A DNA stretch of 64,000 bases from Mycobacterium branderi (GCF_010728725.1 NZ_AP022606.1:4464001-4528000), one strand, 5' to 3'. Shown: positions 29,543 to 38,111, counted from the stretch's first letter. Notes: a model not told the origin generated them from the sequence alone. A program made the numbers and translations.

Positions 29543-30279
29543 GCTGCCACCGAATACTCAAGTGCGGCAAGGATTTCCGTACGTAGCTGCGGCCGGTCCT
29601 GTGCAATGCGCGGCGCCGGCACGTCGACGAGCGCGCGCAGCGGCTGCCCGGCCCGGCCGAGCACCGCGACCCGGTCGCCCAGCGTCAGCGCTTCGTCGAC
29701 GTCGTGGGTGACGAACACGATGGTCGTCGGGTGGGTGCGCCAGGTGTCGATGAGCAGCCGCTGCATGGCCGCGCGGGTCTGGGTGTCCAGCGCGCCGAAC
29801 GGCTCGTCCATCATCACCGCTCGTGGCGCGCCGGCCAGGCCGCGGGCCAGCTGGACGCGTTGCCGCATGCCGCCGGAGAGGTTCTTGGGCAGGTAGTCGC
29901 CGAAGCCGGTCAGCCCGAGCTCGGCGATCCACCGGTCGGTCTGGGCGCGACGGGTGGCCCGCGGCGCGCCGCGCAGCCGCAGCGCAAGCTCGATGTTGGA
30001 GCGCACACTGCGCCACGGCAACAGCGCGTTGTCCTGGAACACCACGCCGCGGTCGCCGGAGGTGGTGGTGACTTGGGCGCCGTCGGCGAGCACTCGGCCG
30101 GCGTCGGGCCTCAGCAGCCCGGCCAGCGCACGCAGCACCGTCGTCTTACCGCAACCCGACGGCCCGGTCAGCACCAGGATCTCCCCTGGCCGCACGGTCA
30201 GGCTGAGATCCTCAATCACTGGAGACGCGTTGTAGGACAGGCGAATTCGATCCAGCTCAAGGCTCATGCCGGTCGTCAT
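29539..30279 (-). CDS. ABC transporter ATPase (TauB/SsuB/NrtD type)
   Basis: ATP-binding subunit of 246 aa. Walker [10 protein letters not shown] is at about 39-47, Q-loop [11 protein letters not shown], signature [16 protein letters not shown], Walker [13 protein letters not shown] and H-loop [10 protein letters not shown]. The LPW after the Q-loop is typical of the nitrate/sulfonate/taurine uptake subfamily. It overlaps both the permease and the flavoprotein gene by 4 nt. Confidence 0.93.
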   Translation of the reverse strand: MTTGMSLELDRIRLSYNASPVIEDLSLTVRPGEILVLTGPSGCGKTTVLRALAGLLRPDAGRVLADGAQVTTTSGDRGVVFQDNALLPWRSVRSNIELALRLRGAPRATRRAQTDRWIAELGLTGFGDYLPKNLSGGMRQRVQLARGLAGAPRAVMMDEPFGALDTQTRAAMQRLLIDTWRTHPTTIVFVTHDVDEALTLGDRVAVLGRAGQPLRALVDVPAPRIAQDRPQLRTEILAALEYSVAA

Positions 30280-31124
30280 CGAGCGTTCTCCTCACCACGC
30301 GGCAGCCATCGCGTCACCCGGCGTCCCACCAGTTCCACCGCCGCCGAGGTGGCGAACCCGAGCACCCCGATCGTGATGATTCCGACAAACACGTCGGGAT
30401 AGGCCAGCACGGTGTAGGCCTGCCAGGTGCGATACCCGACACCGAGGCGACCGGAGATCATTTCCGCGGAGATCACACAGATCCACGCCACGCCCATGCC
30501 CACCGACAGGCCGCCGAACACGCCGGGCAGGATGCCGGGCAGCACGACCCGGGTCAGCACGTCCCACCGGCCGCCGCCGAGGGTGCGCACCGAGTCCTCC
30601 CACAGCGTGGGCAGTGCCCGCACCGCATGCCGGGTGCTGACCATGATCGGGAAATACGCGGCCAGGAAGGTGATGAACACGATGCCGGCCTCGTCGGTGG
30701 GAAACAACAGAATCGCCACCGGCACCACCGCGATCGCCGGGATCGGTCGCGTCAACTCGGTCAGCGGGCCGAAAACATCGGCGAACAACCGGGAACGGCC
30801 CAGCAGGATGCCGGTGCCGACACCGACCACGGCAGCCAGCCCGAAGCCGGACAGGATGCGAATCAGCGACTGCGCCAAGTCAAGCCAGTATCCGTCGGTC
30901 GCAAGCCGACGGGCCAGTGCGCTCACGATCTCGGTGACCGTCGGCAGCGTGTCGAACCGCAGCCAGCACCGCACATTGCCCGCGGTGAGCAATTGCCACA
31001 ACCCGATCGCGGCGGCCACCGACGCGACCCGCAGCACCCGCGACCGCCACGGCGAGCGGCCCCGGCGCGGCACGGCGATCACCGGCGTGATTGCCACCGG
31101 GGCGTCGATCTCGACGGCGGTCAT
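30276..31124 (-). CDS. ABC transporter permease (TauC/SsuC type)
   Basis: Inner-membrane permease of 282 aa with a cytosolic N-terminus of about 35 aa and six predicted transmembrane segments. The EAA-type loop that docks the ATPase is visible as RTLGGGRWDVLTRVVLPGILPGVFGGL. It belongs to the BPD_transp_1 family used for sulfonates, taurine, nitrate and similar small anions. ATG 31124 overlaps the lipoprotein stop by 4 nt; a longer upstream extension is rejected. Confidence 0.92.
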   Translation of the reverse strand: MTAVEIDAPVAITPVIAVPRRGRSPWRSRVLRVASVAAAIGLWQLLTAGNVRCWLRFDTLPTVTEIVSALARRLATDGYWLDLAQSLIRILSGFGLAAVVGVGTGILLGRSRLFADVFGPLTELTRPIPAIAVVPVAILLFPTDEAGIVFITFLAAYFPIMVSTRHAVRALPTLWEDSVRTLGGGRWDVLTRVVLPGILPGVFGGLSVGMGVAWICVISAEMISGRLGVGYRTWQAYTVLAYPDVFVGIITIGVLGFATSAAVELVGRRVTRWLPRGEENAR

Positions 31125-32464
31125 GCCGCACCCGCCAGCGCTTGCTGGTAGTCGACAGCGACGCTGCCCGGGTGCGCGGCGACGTAGCGGTGCGCGCCCG
31201 CCGTGGTGTCGAACGGCAGGAAGTTCTGGCCGTCGCGGACCCACACCGATTTGTCGGCGAACCATCGGGTACCCAGTTCGGCGTCATGGACGTAGGCCGC
31301 GCGTACGCGCGCGCCGTGGGCGGCGGCGTCGCGCACGGCCCGCAGCAGTGCGGTGGGGTCGGCCACCGATTGGGTGGTGTCCGATCCGTCTAGCCACAGC
31401 TCGCCGCCAGTCAGCGACGGGTGGTCGATTTGGCCCACCGCCTTGTCGTAGTCGAGCTTTCGGGTGGCGAACGCGGCCCGCAGCGGCGCGTCCTGAACGA
31501 AGCCGGCGACGTCGAGGTCGGCGAAGTCGCCGATCGACTTCAGGTACGGCACATCACCTTTCAGCGCGTCGACCAGTGGCGCTTTGAGCGTGGTGTCGAA
31601 CGCGGTGCCGCCTGGGCCGTTGTAGAGGTAGACGACTTCGGCCGGCAGCCCGCTGCCCTGGGCGACGATGCGCGCCGCCTCCAGCGGTTTGGTGTTGATG
31701 AAGTCGGTGGCATCGAGCTGCGCCTGCAGGAACGCGTCGAGCACCTCCGGGTGGGCGGCCGCGTAGGCGCGACGCGCCACGACGCCGTGCAGCGTCGGAT
31801 AGTTCAGCTCGGCGCCGTCGTAGAGAAGTTTGGCCTTGCCCTGGTGGACCAGCAGACCAGGCCAGGCCACAAACTGTGAGAGTGCTTGCACCTGACCGGA
31901 TTCCAGCGCCGAAGCGCCAACCTGCGGCTGCTGGTTGAATACCTCGACGCCGCTGATCCCGGCATTCGCCATGGCCCGCACCAGAGTGCCGTGGCCAGCC
32001 GAGCCGACGCTGGCGGAGACTTTCTTCCCGGCCAGGTCGGTGATTGCCCCCGCTGGCGACGCCGGCGTCACCACCACCATGTTCAGTGCTCCCTTGGGCT
32101 GGTAGCCGGTGACCGAGACGATTTCGGTGCGGGCGCGCTCGTTGGCCTGGGTTTTCGACCCGTTGATCAGCATCGGGTAGTCGCCCATCGAGCCGATGTC
32201 GATCTTTTCGGCGACCATCTGGGCGGTGATCGGCGCGCCGGTGTCGTAATCCTGCCACGTGACACGGTATTTCGTGCCGGTGCGCTTGGTGATGTCGTCG
32301 AGTCGGCGTTCCAGATAACCCTGGGCGCGAAGCAGCGTGCCGGCCGTCACTGTGTTGATGGTCTTGGACTGATAGCCGACGACGACGCCGACGGCATCGC
32401 TGGAGTCCAGCGCGCAACCGGAGGCGATCAGCGCCAGCGCCAGTAGTACGGCGGATCGTTTCAT
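31121..32464 (-). CDS. ABC substrate-binding lipoprotein with NosL-like C-terminal tail
   Basis: Lipoprotein of 447 aa, longer than usual for the TauA/SsuA/NMT1 family (about 330). The lipobox LIASGC places the lipidated Cys at residue 17. Residues about 25-320 form the binding protein (GYQSKTINTVTAGTLLRAQG and DIGSMGDYPMLING are typical of the family). Residues about 385-445 (ADKSVWVRDGQNFLPF, then AHRYVAAHPGSVAVDYQQAL) resemble the NosL fold seen in copper-binding lipoproteins; this is a pattern match only. The start at 32464 has AGGA upstream and follows the ferredoxin by 11 nt. Confidence 0.82.
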   Translation of the reverse strand: MKRSAVLLALALIASGCALDSSDAVGVVVGYQSKTINTVTAGTLLRAQGYLERRLDDITKRTGTKYRVTWQDYDTGAPITAQMVAEKIDIGSMGDYPMLINGSKTQANERARTEIVSVTGYQPKGALNMVVVTPASPAGAITDLAGKKVSASVGSAGHGTLVRAMANAGISGVEVFNQQPQVGASALESGQVQALSQFVAWPGLLVHQGKAKLLYDGAELNYPTLHGVVARRAYAAAHPEVLDAFLQAQLDATDFINTKPLEAARIVAQGSGLPAEVVYLYNGPGGTAFDTTLKAPLVDALKGDVPYLKSIGDFADLDVAGFVQDAPLRAAFATRKLDYDKAVGQIDHPSLTGGELWLDGSDTTQSVADPTALLRAVRDAAAHGARVRAAYVHDAELGTRWFADKSVWVRDGQNFLPFDTTAGAHRYVAAHPGSVAVDYQQALAGAA

Positions 32465-32475
32465 GAAATGTCCTG

Positions 32476-32703
32476 TCAGCGAAGCAGATACGGCATGTTG
32501 ACGGTCACCGCGCCGGTCGGGCAGCGGGCCGCGCACGGGCCGCAGTACCAGCATTCGTCGACGTGCATGAAGGCCTTCCCGGTGTCGGGGTTGATGGCCA
32601 GCGAGTCCATTGGGCAGATGTCGACGCACAGCGTGCAGCCGTCGATGCACAGCGACTCGTCGATGGTTACCGGGACGTCGGCGCGCTGATTGACCAGTGT
32701 CAC
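32476..32703 (-). CDS. 2x[4Fe-4S] ferredoxin (AprB-like)
   Basis: Electron-transfer protein of 75 aa with eight cysteines in two clusters. The first is C19-x3-C23-x2-C26-x3-C30-P, with an unusual three-residue first spacing; the second is the standard C51-x2-C54-x2-C57-x3-C61-P. It likely passes electrons to or from the AprA-like flavoprotein, as AprB does for AprA, but it lacks the long C-terminal tail of AprB. The GTG start overlaps the GntR stop by 4 nt. Confidence 0.88.
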   Translation of the reverse strand: MTLVNQRADVPVTIDESLCIDGCTLCVDICPMDSLAINPDTGKAFMHVDECWYCGPCAARCPTGAVTVNMPYLLR

Positions 32704-33443
32704 GTCGAACTCCTAACCAGGCTGCCGCGCATGGTGATTCGATCACCGCGCATCCGGATGTATTCAAGGTCGACGGGTCTGCCGTCATCGAGACTGGTGA
32801 GCCGCTCCAGCATCAGTAGCGCCGCACCGTCAGGTACCTGCAGCGCTGCCGCGGAATGCGGGTCGGCGGGAATGGCCTCCAGCGCCAACGTCGCCGAGCC
32901 CAGCCGACGCCCGCTGACTTCCTCGATGAGGGCGAACACGTCGTTGGTCTCCAGCGGCTGGGCCAGGATCTCGGCGCCGACGTCGGGAGCCAGATACGTC
33001 AGGTCCAGGCTCAACGGCAACCCACCGAGGTAACGCAGCCGTTCGACGAACACCACCTGCTGGCCCGGCGCCAGTTGCAGCCGCTGCGCCACCGAAGGCG
33101 GAGCGGCGACGGTCATTGCCGCTCGCACCTCGTTGCGGACGTCGCCGTAGCCTTTGAAGGTTTCTTTCAGACCCATGAGAGTGTCGAGCCCGTGGTCGTA
33201 TTTGCGCTGTGCGACATGGGTTCCGACGCGCGGGCCGCGATCGATGAGCCCCTCGTTCTTCAGCACGGCAAGAGCGTCCCGAATTGTGTTGCGGGAGACG
33301 AAGAACTCTGCTGCCAGCTGCTGCTCCGTGGGCAGCCCGTCGTCGTAGGCGCCGCGGTGGATCGCCTGCCGCAGCACGTCGGCGACCTGGCGCGCACGGT
33401 CGGCGCGGGGCCGGCGGATCGGTATCGGTACGGCAAGGGCCAC
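32700..33443 (-). CDS. GntR/HutC-family regulator with UTRA domain
   Basis: Regulator of 247 aa heading the operon. A winged HTH (about 13-80) includes LPTEQQLAAEFFVSRNTIRDAL and GLIDRGPRVGTHV, followed by a UTRA effector domain (about 95-240) with SLDLTYLAPDVG and DLEYIRMRGDRI. UTRA ligands are usually small metabolites, so it probably senses the imported compound or a product. TAGCGT (33455-33450) ends 6 nt before the GTG, a leaderless layout, so autoregulation of the whole operon is likely. Confidence 0.9.
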   Translation of the reverse strand: MALAVPIPIRRPRADRARQVADVLRQAIHRGAYDDGLPTEQQLAAEFFVSRNTIRDALAVLKNEGLIDRGPRVGTHVAQRKYDHGLDTLMGLKETFKGYGDVRNEVRAAMTVAAPPSVAQRLQLAPGQQVVFVERLRYLGGLPLSLDLTYLAPDVGAEILAQPLETNDVFALIEEVSGRRLGSATLALEAIPADPHSAAALQVPDGAALLMLERLTSLDDGRPVDLEYIRMRGDRITMRGSLVRSST

Positions 33444-33449
33444 GCCGTC

Positions 33450-33455
33450 ACGCTA
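33450..33455 (-). promoter_or_regulatory. -10 element of gntR-ferredoxin-ABC-flavoprotein operon
   Basis: TAGCGT on the minus strand followed by six bases and the GTG start. It is the only promoter-like element upstream of the six overlapping genes down to 26855, which therefore appear to form one transcript. Confidence 0.45.
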
Positions 33456-33473
33456 TCGGCGCCGGCGAGGCGC

Positions 33474-33502
33474 CCTGGCCAGCCGAAATGCCGGCGGCCA
33501 GG
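33474..33502. repeat. bulged hairpin in 196-bp gap upstream of gntR operon
   Basis: CCTGGCC-A-GCCG, loop AAATGC, CGGC-GGCCAGG: an 11-bp stem with one bulged A. It lies between the operon promoter and the end of the GreA-type gene (33444-33639 has no gene). It could terminate the GreA-type transcript or act as an operator for the GntR protein. Confidence 0.4.
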
Positions 33503-33639
33503 CAACCCGGCGCATTGCGCCGCCCGGCGCTCCCGCGTTACCAGCCGAAACCCGGGATCAGCCGACGATTGCGCCACCTTTGGTCAAACGCCGTCGGTTC
33601 CGATCCCGGTGAACAAAACCCGCGGTCTTCGCCCGGATG

Positions 33640-34077
33640 TCAGCTTTCGCCAGCGTTGTGAATGCCGTAGGGCACGGCGTTGACCAGGGTGACGCTGAGC
33701 GCGGTTCCGCTGGGCAGCCGATAAGTACGCTGTTCGCCGGGACGTGCGCCCATGATCGCGGCACCCAACGGGGACTGGCTGGAGTAGACCTCCATATCGG
33801 CGTATTCGGCGCCGCGCACACCCAGCAAGAAGGTTTCTACGTCACCGGTGTCGTCGTAACGGATGGTCAAAACCATTCCCGGTTCGGCAATCCCGTCGTC
33901 GGGTGGGTCCTCGCCGACCACGGCATTGGCCAGCAGATCATGGATCTGTTTTATCCGCACCCGCCGCTCGCAGTCAGCGGTTCCGTTGGCAGATAACTCG
34001 CGAAGAGTGGCCAGCTCCCTTTGCAGCCGCTCGTATGCCTGCGGAGAGATCCACGGATGTTGTTGTGTGCTGGTCAT
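33640..34077 (-). CDS. GreA/GreB-family transcription factor, divergent
   Basis: Protein of 145 aa. The N-terminal part (about 8-60, WISPQAYERLQRELATL and RRVRIKQIHDLLANAVV) is a shortened antiparallel coiled coil. The C-terminal part (about 68-142) is the FKBP-like GreA_GreB domain (VLTIRYDDTGDVETFLLG, SPLGAAIMGARPGEQRTY). The family binds the RNA polymerase secondary channel; relatives such as Rv3788 inhibit rather than stimulate cleavage, and the short coil suggests the same. The start at 34077 follows GAAAGGAACG. It follows its truncated paralogue by 11 nt in an operon. Confidence 0.8.
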   Translation of the reverse strand: MTSTQQHPWISPQAYERLQRELATLRELSANGTADCERRVRIKQIHDLLANAVVGEDPPDDGIAEPGMVLTIRYDDTGDVETFLLGVRGAEYADMEVYSSQSPLGAAIMGARPGEQRTYRLPSGTALSVTLVNAVPYGIHNAGES

Positions 34078-34088
34078 GTTCGTTCCTT

Positions 34089-34355
34089 TCACGCTGCACT
34101 GCGGTAGGGCACGGCACTGAGCAGCGTCACGGGCAGATGCGGCCCGTCGGGAATCGCGTAGTTGCACTGCTCGCCAGGACGTGCGCCGGCAATCGCGCGG
34201 CCCAATGGCGACGCCATCGAGTACACAGTGAGATCCGTGTCGTCGGGCGCGCCACGTCGGCCGAGAATGAACGTTTCGGTCTCGCCGGTGGCGTCGTAGC
34301 GGATCGTGAGTACCATGCCCGGTTTCGCGACGGGTCCGCGTCTGGCTCTGGTCAT
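34089..34355 (-). CDS. stand-alone GreA/GreB C-terminal domain protein
   Basis: Protein of 88 aa consisting only of the GreA_GreB C-terminal domain (MVLTIRYDATGETETFILG, SPLGRAIAGARPGEQCNY, LPVTLLSAVPY), closely similar to the same domain of the downstream gene. There is no coiled coil, so it could bind RNA polymerase outside the channel but not reach the active site. The ATG at 34355 is supported by AAGGACA upstream; longer upstream sequence is low-complexity and rejected. The 113 bp before it (34356-34468) contain no gene. Confidence 0.7.
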   Translation of the reverse strand: MTRARRGPVAKPGMVLTIRYDATGETETFILGRRGAPDDTDLTVYSMASPLGRAIAGARPGEQCNYAIPDGPHLPVTLLSAVPYRSAA

Positions 34356-34468
34356 TTCGATGGTGTCCTTATCTTTCGTATCGAGGGTTGTCGCCAGGGG
34401 CGGGCCGAAACCGGCTGCCGCCCCTGACGACTCGGCTGCCCGGTGGGCAAGCTCGGTCTTGGTGTGTG

Positions 34469-35734
34469 TCAGTGGCCGCTTCTGCGGAGCGGATCGAATT
34501 CGGCGAAGGGTTCGGGTTGCTTGCCGGTGCTGATGTGTTCGGCCAAGAGCCGACCGGTGACCGGACCGTGTGCCAATCCCCACATGCCATGCCCGCCGGC
34601 CACATACACGCCCGCTGACACCTCTCCGATCAATGGGCGGCCGTCGGGCGTAAACGCGCATGCGCCCACCCACAGGTCGCTGCGCTCGGCCCAGCGCACG
34701 CCGTCAAGCAGGGGCGCGGCCGCGGTAACGACAGCCTCGACCCGCGCCGAAGCGAAGGGGTCACGCGGATGGTGGAATTGGGTGATACCCGAGACACGCA
34801 TGGCGCCCCTGTGTGGAGTGCACATCACCCGGGCACCCGGCAGGTAGATGGGTCCGGTCAGCGGGCGGTCGACGGGAACCCGAAACGAGTAGCCGTGACC
34901 GGCCTGCACCGGGATCCGCAGCCAGCGGTTGGCCAGCTGCGCCAACCGTGCGCCGGTTGCGATCACCGCGACGTCGGCGGTCAGCGGCTTGCCCCGATGC
35001 GGATACACCGCAACGCCGGTGGCCGTACTGAGCACGTCGCGGATTTCCAGCCGCTGCATCACGGCGCCACGCGCCACCACGGCGCGGCCCAGCGCCTCGA
35101 CAAACCGCCGCGGGTCGACGAAGCGCTGGGCATTGATGTTCAGCGCGGCGGTCACGGCCGGGGCCGCCAGCGGAACTTGTTCGCGCAACGCCTCGCCCGA
35201 TAATGCCGTGACATACATTGTCTGGCCTGCCTTTTCGAGCTGGCGCTGCTGCCACAACATCTGCTGCGCTTCGTTGGCGGTGGGAAACACCGCGGTGATC
35301 GGCGCATCGGTCACCGGCGCGTCGACACCGTTGCCGATCAGCACGTCGAAGGCTTCGATGCATTCCTCGTTGAGCGCCACGTTGGCGCGCAGTGCCCGCT
35401 TCCACGACGACCGCCGGCAATGGGCGGCGAAGTGCGCCAAGAAGCTGCCGAACCCCGCATCGCCGGCCGACGGGATCTGCAGCGGGTTGACCGGGTCGCG
35501 CAGGGCGCGCAGTCCGTGGCGCAGCAGTCCCGGGGAGTTCAGCGGACAAATCAGCCCCGGGGCAACCCATCCGGCGTTGCCCCAGGAGGCGCCCGCGGCC
35601 ACGCCGGTGCGGTCGGCCACGGTGACCTCGATTCCGCGGTCCTGCAAAAACCACGCCGTCGACAATCCGACGATGCCCGCACCGACGACGATCGCCGACC
35701 GCGGTCCCCCGTCGATTTGTTCGACGCCGGCCAT
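34469..35734 (-). CDS. D-amino-acid dehydrogenase (DadA-type FAD oxidoreductase)
   Basis: FAD oxidoreductase of 421 aa in the DAO/DadA family. The N-terminal Rossmann motif IVVGAGIVGLSTAWFLQDRG is followed by the DadA-type WGNAGWVAPGLICPLNSPG and the C-terminal GGHGMWGLAHGPVTGRLLAE. It oxidatively deaminates D-amino acids, passing electrons to the respiratory chain. GGAGG about 6 nt upstream fixes the start at 35734. Neighbouring PucR and decarboxylase genes suggest an amino-acid catabolism setting. An alanine racemase partner is not present. Confidence 0.85.
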   Translation of the reverse strand: MAGVEQIDGGPRSAIVVGAGIVGLSTAWFLQDRGIEVTVADRTGVAAGASWGNAGWVAPGLICPLNSPGLLRHGLRALRDPVNPLQIPSAGDAGFGSFLAHFAAHCRRSSWKRALRANVALNEECIEAFDVLIGNGVDAPVTDAPITAVFPTANEAQQMLWQQRQLEKAGQTMYVTALSGEALREQVPLAAPAVTAALNINAQRFVDPRRFVEALGRAVVARGAVMQRLEIRDVLSTATGVAVYPHRGKPLTADVAVIATGARLAQLANRWLRIPVQAGHGYSFRVPVDRPLTGPIYLPGARVMCTPHRGAMRVSGITQFHHPRDPFASARVEAVVTAAAPLLDGVRWAERSDLWVGACAFTPDGRPLIGEVSAGVYVAGGHGMWGLAHGPVTGRLLAEHISTGKQPEPFAEFDPLRRSGH

Positions 35735-35863
35735 CGCACACCTCCGGAAGCTGGGAATTCGGTTGGTAATTCCCATCGTGGTGCGGGTTGGAGGGCCTGT
35801 GCTTGCCGAGACCGGACAACGCCGCGGTGTGCGGTTGTCGCTTTCCGACAACGCCCGGCAGAG

Positions 35864-36496
35864 TCAATGCCGGCCAGCGTCACCGGCCATGCTGTCGAAA
35901 TCACGCTGCCATTGCCGGTAGCGGACGAGGTCCAGGGCCGCCCGGGTGCTAATGAACAACGCCGCCGCGGCCAGGCCGACACATAACCACAGCGCGAGAG
36001 CCGCGGCCACCGCCTCGTCCACGGCGGTTCTGGTCGGCGCACCCGCCGGGGCGCCGTCCTCGTGCACCCAAATATCAATCGCGTCACCCGGTTTGACCGT
36101 ATGCTGCGCAGCGACCACGCCGGTGTGTTCGGCGCCGTCGGCGACCCAGCGGGCCTTCACCGCGATGGTCTTGCCCGGCTTCCGCGGCGGCGTGGTGGCA
36201 ATTCCGGTGTCGGTGACGACCGCGGTGACCAACCGCCGATCTTGTGCCTGCTCGGCGTAGACCTGCTGGCGAGCGTCATGGACGACGGTGCCGACGGCGG
36301 CGGCGACGGGGATCCCCAGTACCGCTATTGCGATGGCCAGCACCAAGACCAGCCCTTCGATCCGGTCGCTGCCCCGCAGCAGCGGGCTGCGGCCCAACAG
36401 CAGCAGGACGCGCCACCGCGGCAGCCGCACCGCAAAGGCGTCGTCGTCGTGCCGAAAGCCCGGCAGCCGCTGACGGTCGGGGTGCGGGGTGGTCAT
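35864..36496 (-). CDS. Rv1733c-type two-helix membrane protein
   Basis: Protein of 210 aa. A cytosolic N-terminus (about 50 aa with RLPRWRVLLLLGRSPLLRGSDRIE) leads to a first membrane helix (about 46-72), an extracytoplasmic domain with VKARWVADGAEHTGVV, and a second helix (about 165-190). This layout matches the Rv1733c family, known as dormancy-associated antigens in M. tuberculosis; the function is unknown. ATG 36496 is chosen; it stands alone with gaps of about 90-130 bp on each side. Confidence 0.75.
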   Translation of the reverse strand: MTTPHPDRQRLPGFRHDDDAFAVRLPRWRVLLLLGRSPLLRGSDRIEGLVLVLAIAIAVLGIPVAAAVGTVVHDARQQVYAEQAQDRRLVTAVVTDTGIATTPPRKPGKTIAVKARWVADGAEHTGVVAAQHTVKPGDAIDIWVHEDGAPAGAPTRTAVDEAVAAALALWLCVGLAAAALFISTRAALDLVRYRQWQRDFDSMAGDAGRH

Positions 36497-36587
36497 GTGC
36501 CCATCGTGGCGTGGATGACGGCCAGGCGGTTTGCCCCGGCCGGACAACTGCCCCGAGGCGCTTTGTCGCGTTTCGACAGAGGAACCG

Positions 36588-38111
36588 TCAGTCGGGCTCG
36601 CCGGCCGCGAGTTCGATCATCATGGCCAGCCGCTTTTTGGCGTCGTCGAGTGGCAGATTGGTGATCTCGGCCATCTTGCGCAGGCGGTAACGCACGGTGT
36701 TCTCGTGCACCCCCAACTGCTGGCCGGCCCCGGCCGGGTCGCCCTGCGCCTCCAGCCAGGCACGCAGCGTGGCCACGTAGTCGGTCGCATGGGCCTGGTC
36801 ATGGCGGCGCAGCTCGGCCACCGGCCCACGGTCCGGCGACCGACCGGACCGCGCGGCGGTGCGCAGCCGCTGCAGCAGGATGTCGTCCCATGACTCGTCG
36901 TACGCCGGAGGCGCGTCGTGCGGCGTCGTCTCGTGCAGCGCCAGGCACTCGTCGGCCTCGCGGCGCGCGGCGGACAGATCCGCGACCTCGGCCGGCCCGC
37001 TGATGCCGGCCAACACCGCCACGCCCTCCGGAAGGGCGGCCCGCAAACCGGTGACCCAGCGCCGCGCCGCCGCCTGGTCGCCGGGAAGCAGGGTGTAGAC
37101 GGTGTTGCCGGCCAGGGCGCTGCGGCCCGGCCGCGACCAGCCGAACCCGGTGGTGGCGCGCTCGAACGCCAGCAGCAGCGCGGCATCACGTTCTGCGTCG
37201 ATGAACGCCTGCAGGGCGATCACCCGTAGTCGGCTGTGCGGCAACAGACCCAGCCTGCTGGCCGCGGTGGCGGCATCGGCTGCGCCCTCCAACAACCGAA
37301 TCACCAGGTCGGATTCGACCTGGCGCTCCAAATCCGCGCTGGCACGCGATCGCAACAGGTGTAGAGCCACGGTGTGCGCGCCCTCGGCCAGTGCGGTGCG
37401 CGCAGCCGGGTCCAGCGGCGCCGCACACGCCACCCACACCGACCCGATGAGCTCCCCGCCCGAGCGCACCGCCACCGCCATGCGCCCGATCAGCCGGTGT
37501 TCAGCGTCCGCGGCGACGAACACCGGTTCGTCGGAAACCTCCAGGTGCGCGAACACCCCACGGGCAACGAATAATTCGCGCAGCTTCTCGGGTGTCTGGC
37601 GTTCCAGGATGGTCGACACCCGGGCCGCATCGGTGTGCTGCTGCCGCCGCGAATACGCCAGCACCTGCAAGAGCCGATCGTGGATGACCACCGCACCCCC
37701 GACCGCATCGGCGAGGCTATCCGCCAGCGCGAACAAATCGGTTGGGCCACGGCCGGATTCGGTCTCGCGACCCTCCAACACCAGTCCATAGACCACCGCG
37801 GCCAGCTCGCTCCACGACACTGTCTCGTCGACCACCATGACGGCGCCGGTCCCGGCGTCGTCGTCGAACGTGATCGGCTCGTCACCGCCACGTGTCAACA
37901 CCACGACCGCTCGCGCCGCGGCGGCCCACCGCACCGCTTCCCGCAGCGACCCCGCACCGACCGCCAGCAACACGTCGCCCAAAATCGGGCGGTCGACGCC
38001 GGTTTCGTGGATCACCACGCTGCGCAGTTCGGTCGATCTCGGCACCGAAGACCACCGCAAGCGGACACCGTAACCACCGAGAACGTTGACCAAACGGTCC
38101 AAAGTGATCAC
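36588..38111 (-). CDS. PucR-family transcriptional regulator
   Basis: Regulator of 507 aa. The N-terminal PucR-type domain (about 1-120) contains ILGDVLLAVG, a GGDEF-like CdaR middle region (about 270-400) follows, and the C-terminal HTH_30 (about 450-505) is QLGVHENTVRYRLRKMAEIT. PucR proteins commonly control purine, amino-acid or polyamine catabolism. It starts at GTG 38111, only 13 nt after the decarboxylase stop, so it may be co-transcribed with that gene and act on it or on dadA. Confidence 0.87.
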   Translation of the reverse strand: MITLDRLVNVLGGYGVRLRWSSVPRSTELRSVVIHETGVDRPILGDVLLAVGAGSLREAVRWAAAARAVVVLTRGGDEPITFDDDAGTGAVMVVDETVSWSELAAVVYGLVLEGRETESGRGPTDLFALADSLADAVGGAVVIHDRLLQVLAYSRRQQHTDAARVSTILERQTPEKLRELFVARGVFAHLEVSDEPVFVAADAEHRLIGRMAVAVRSGGELIGSVWVACAAPLDPAARTALAEGAHTVALHLLRSRASADLERQVESDLVIRLLEGAADAATAASRLGLLPHSRLRVIALQAFIDAERDAALLLAFERATTGFGWSRPGRSALAGNTVYTLLPGDQAAARRWVTGLRAALPEGVAVLAGISGPAEVADLSAARREADECLALHETTPHDAPPAYDESWDDILLQRLRTAARSGRSPDRGPVAELRRHDQAHATDYVATLRAWLEAQGDPAGAGQQLGVHENTVRYRLRKMAEITNLPLDDAKKRLAMMIELAAGEPD

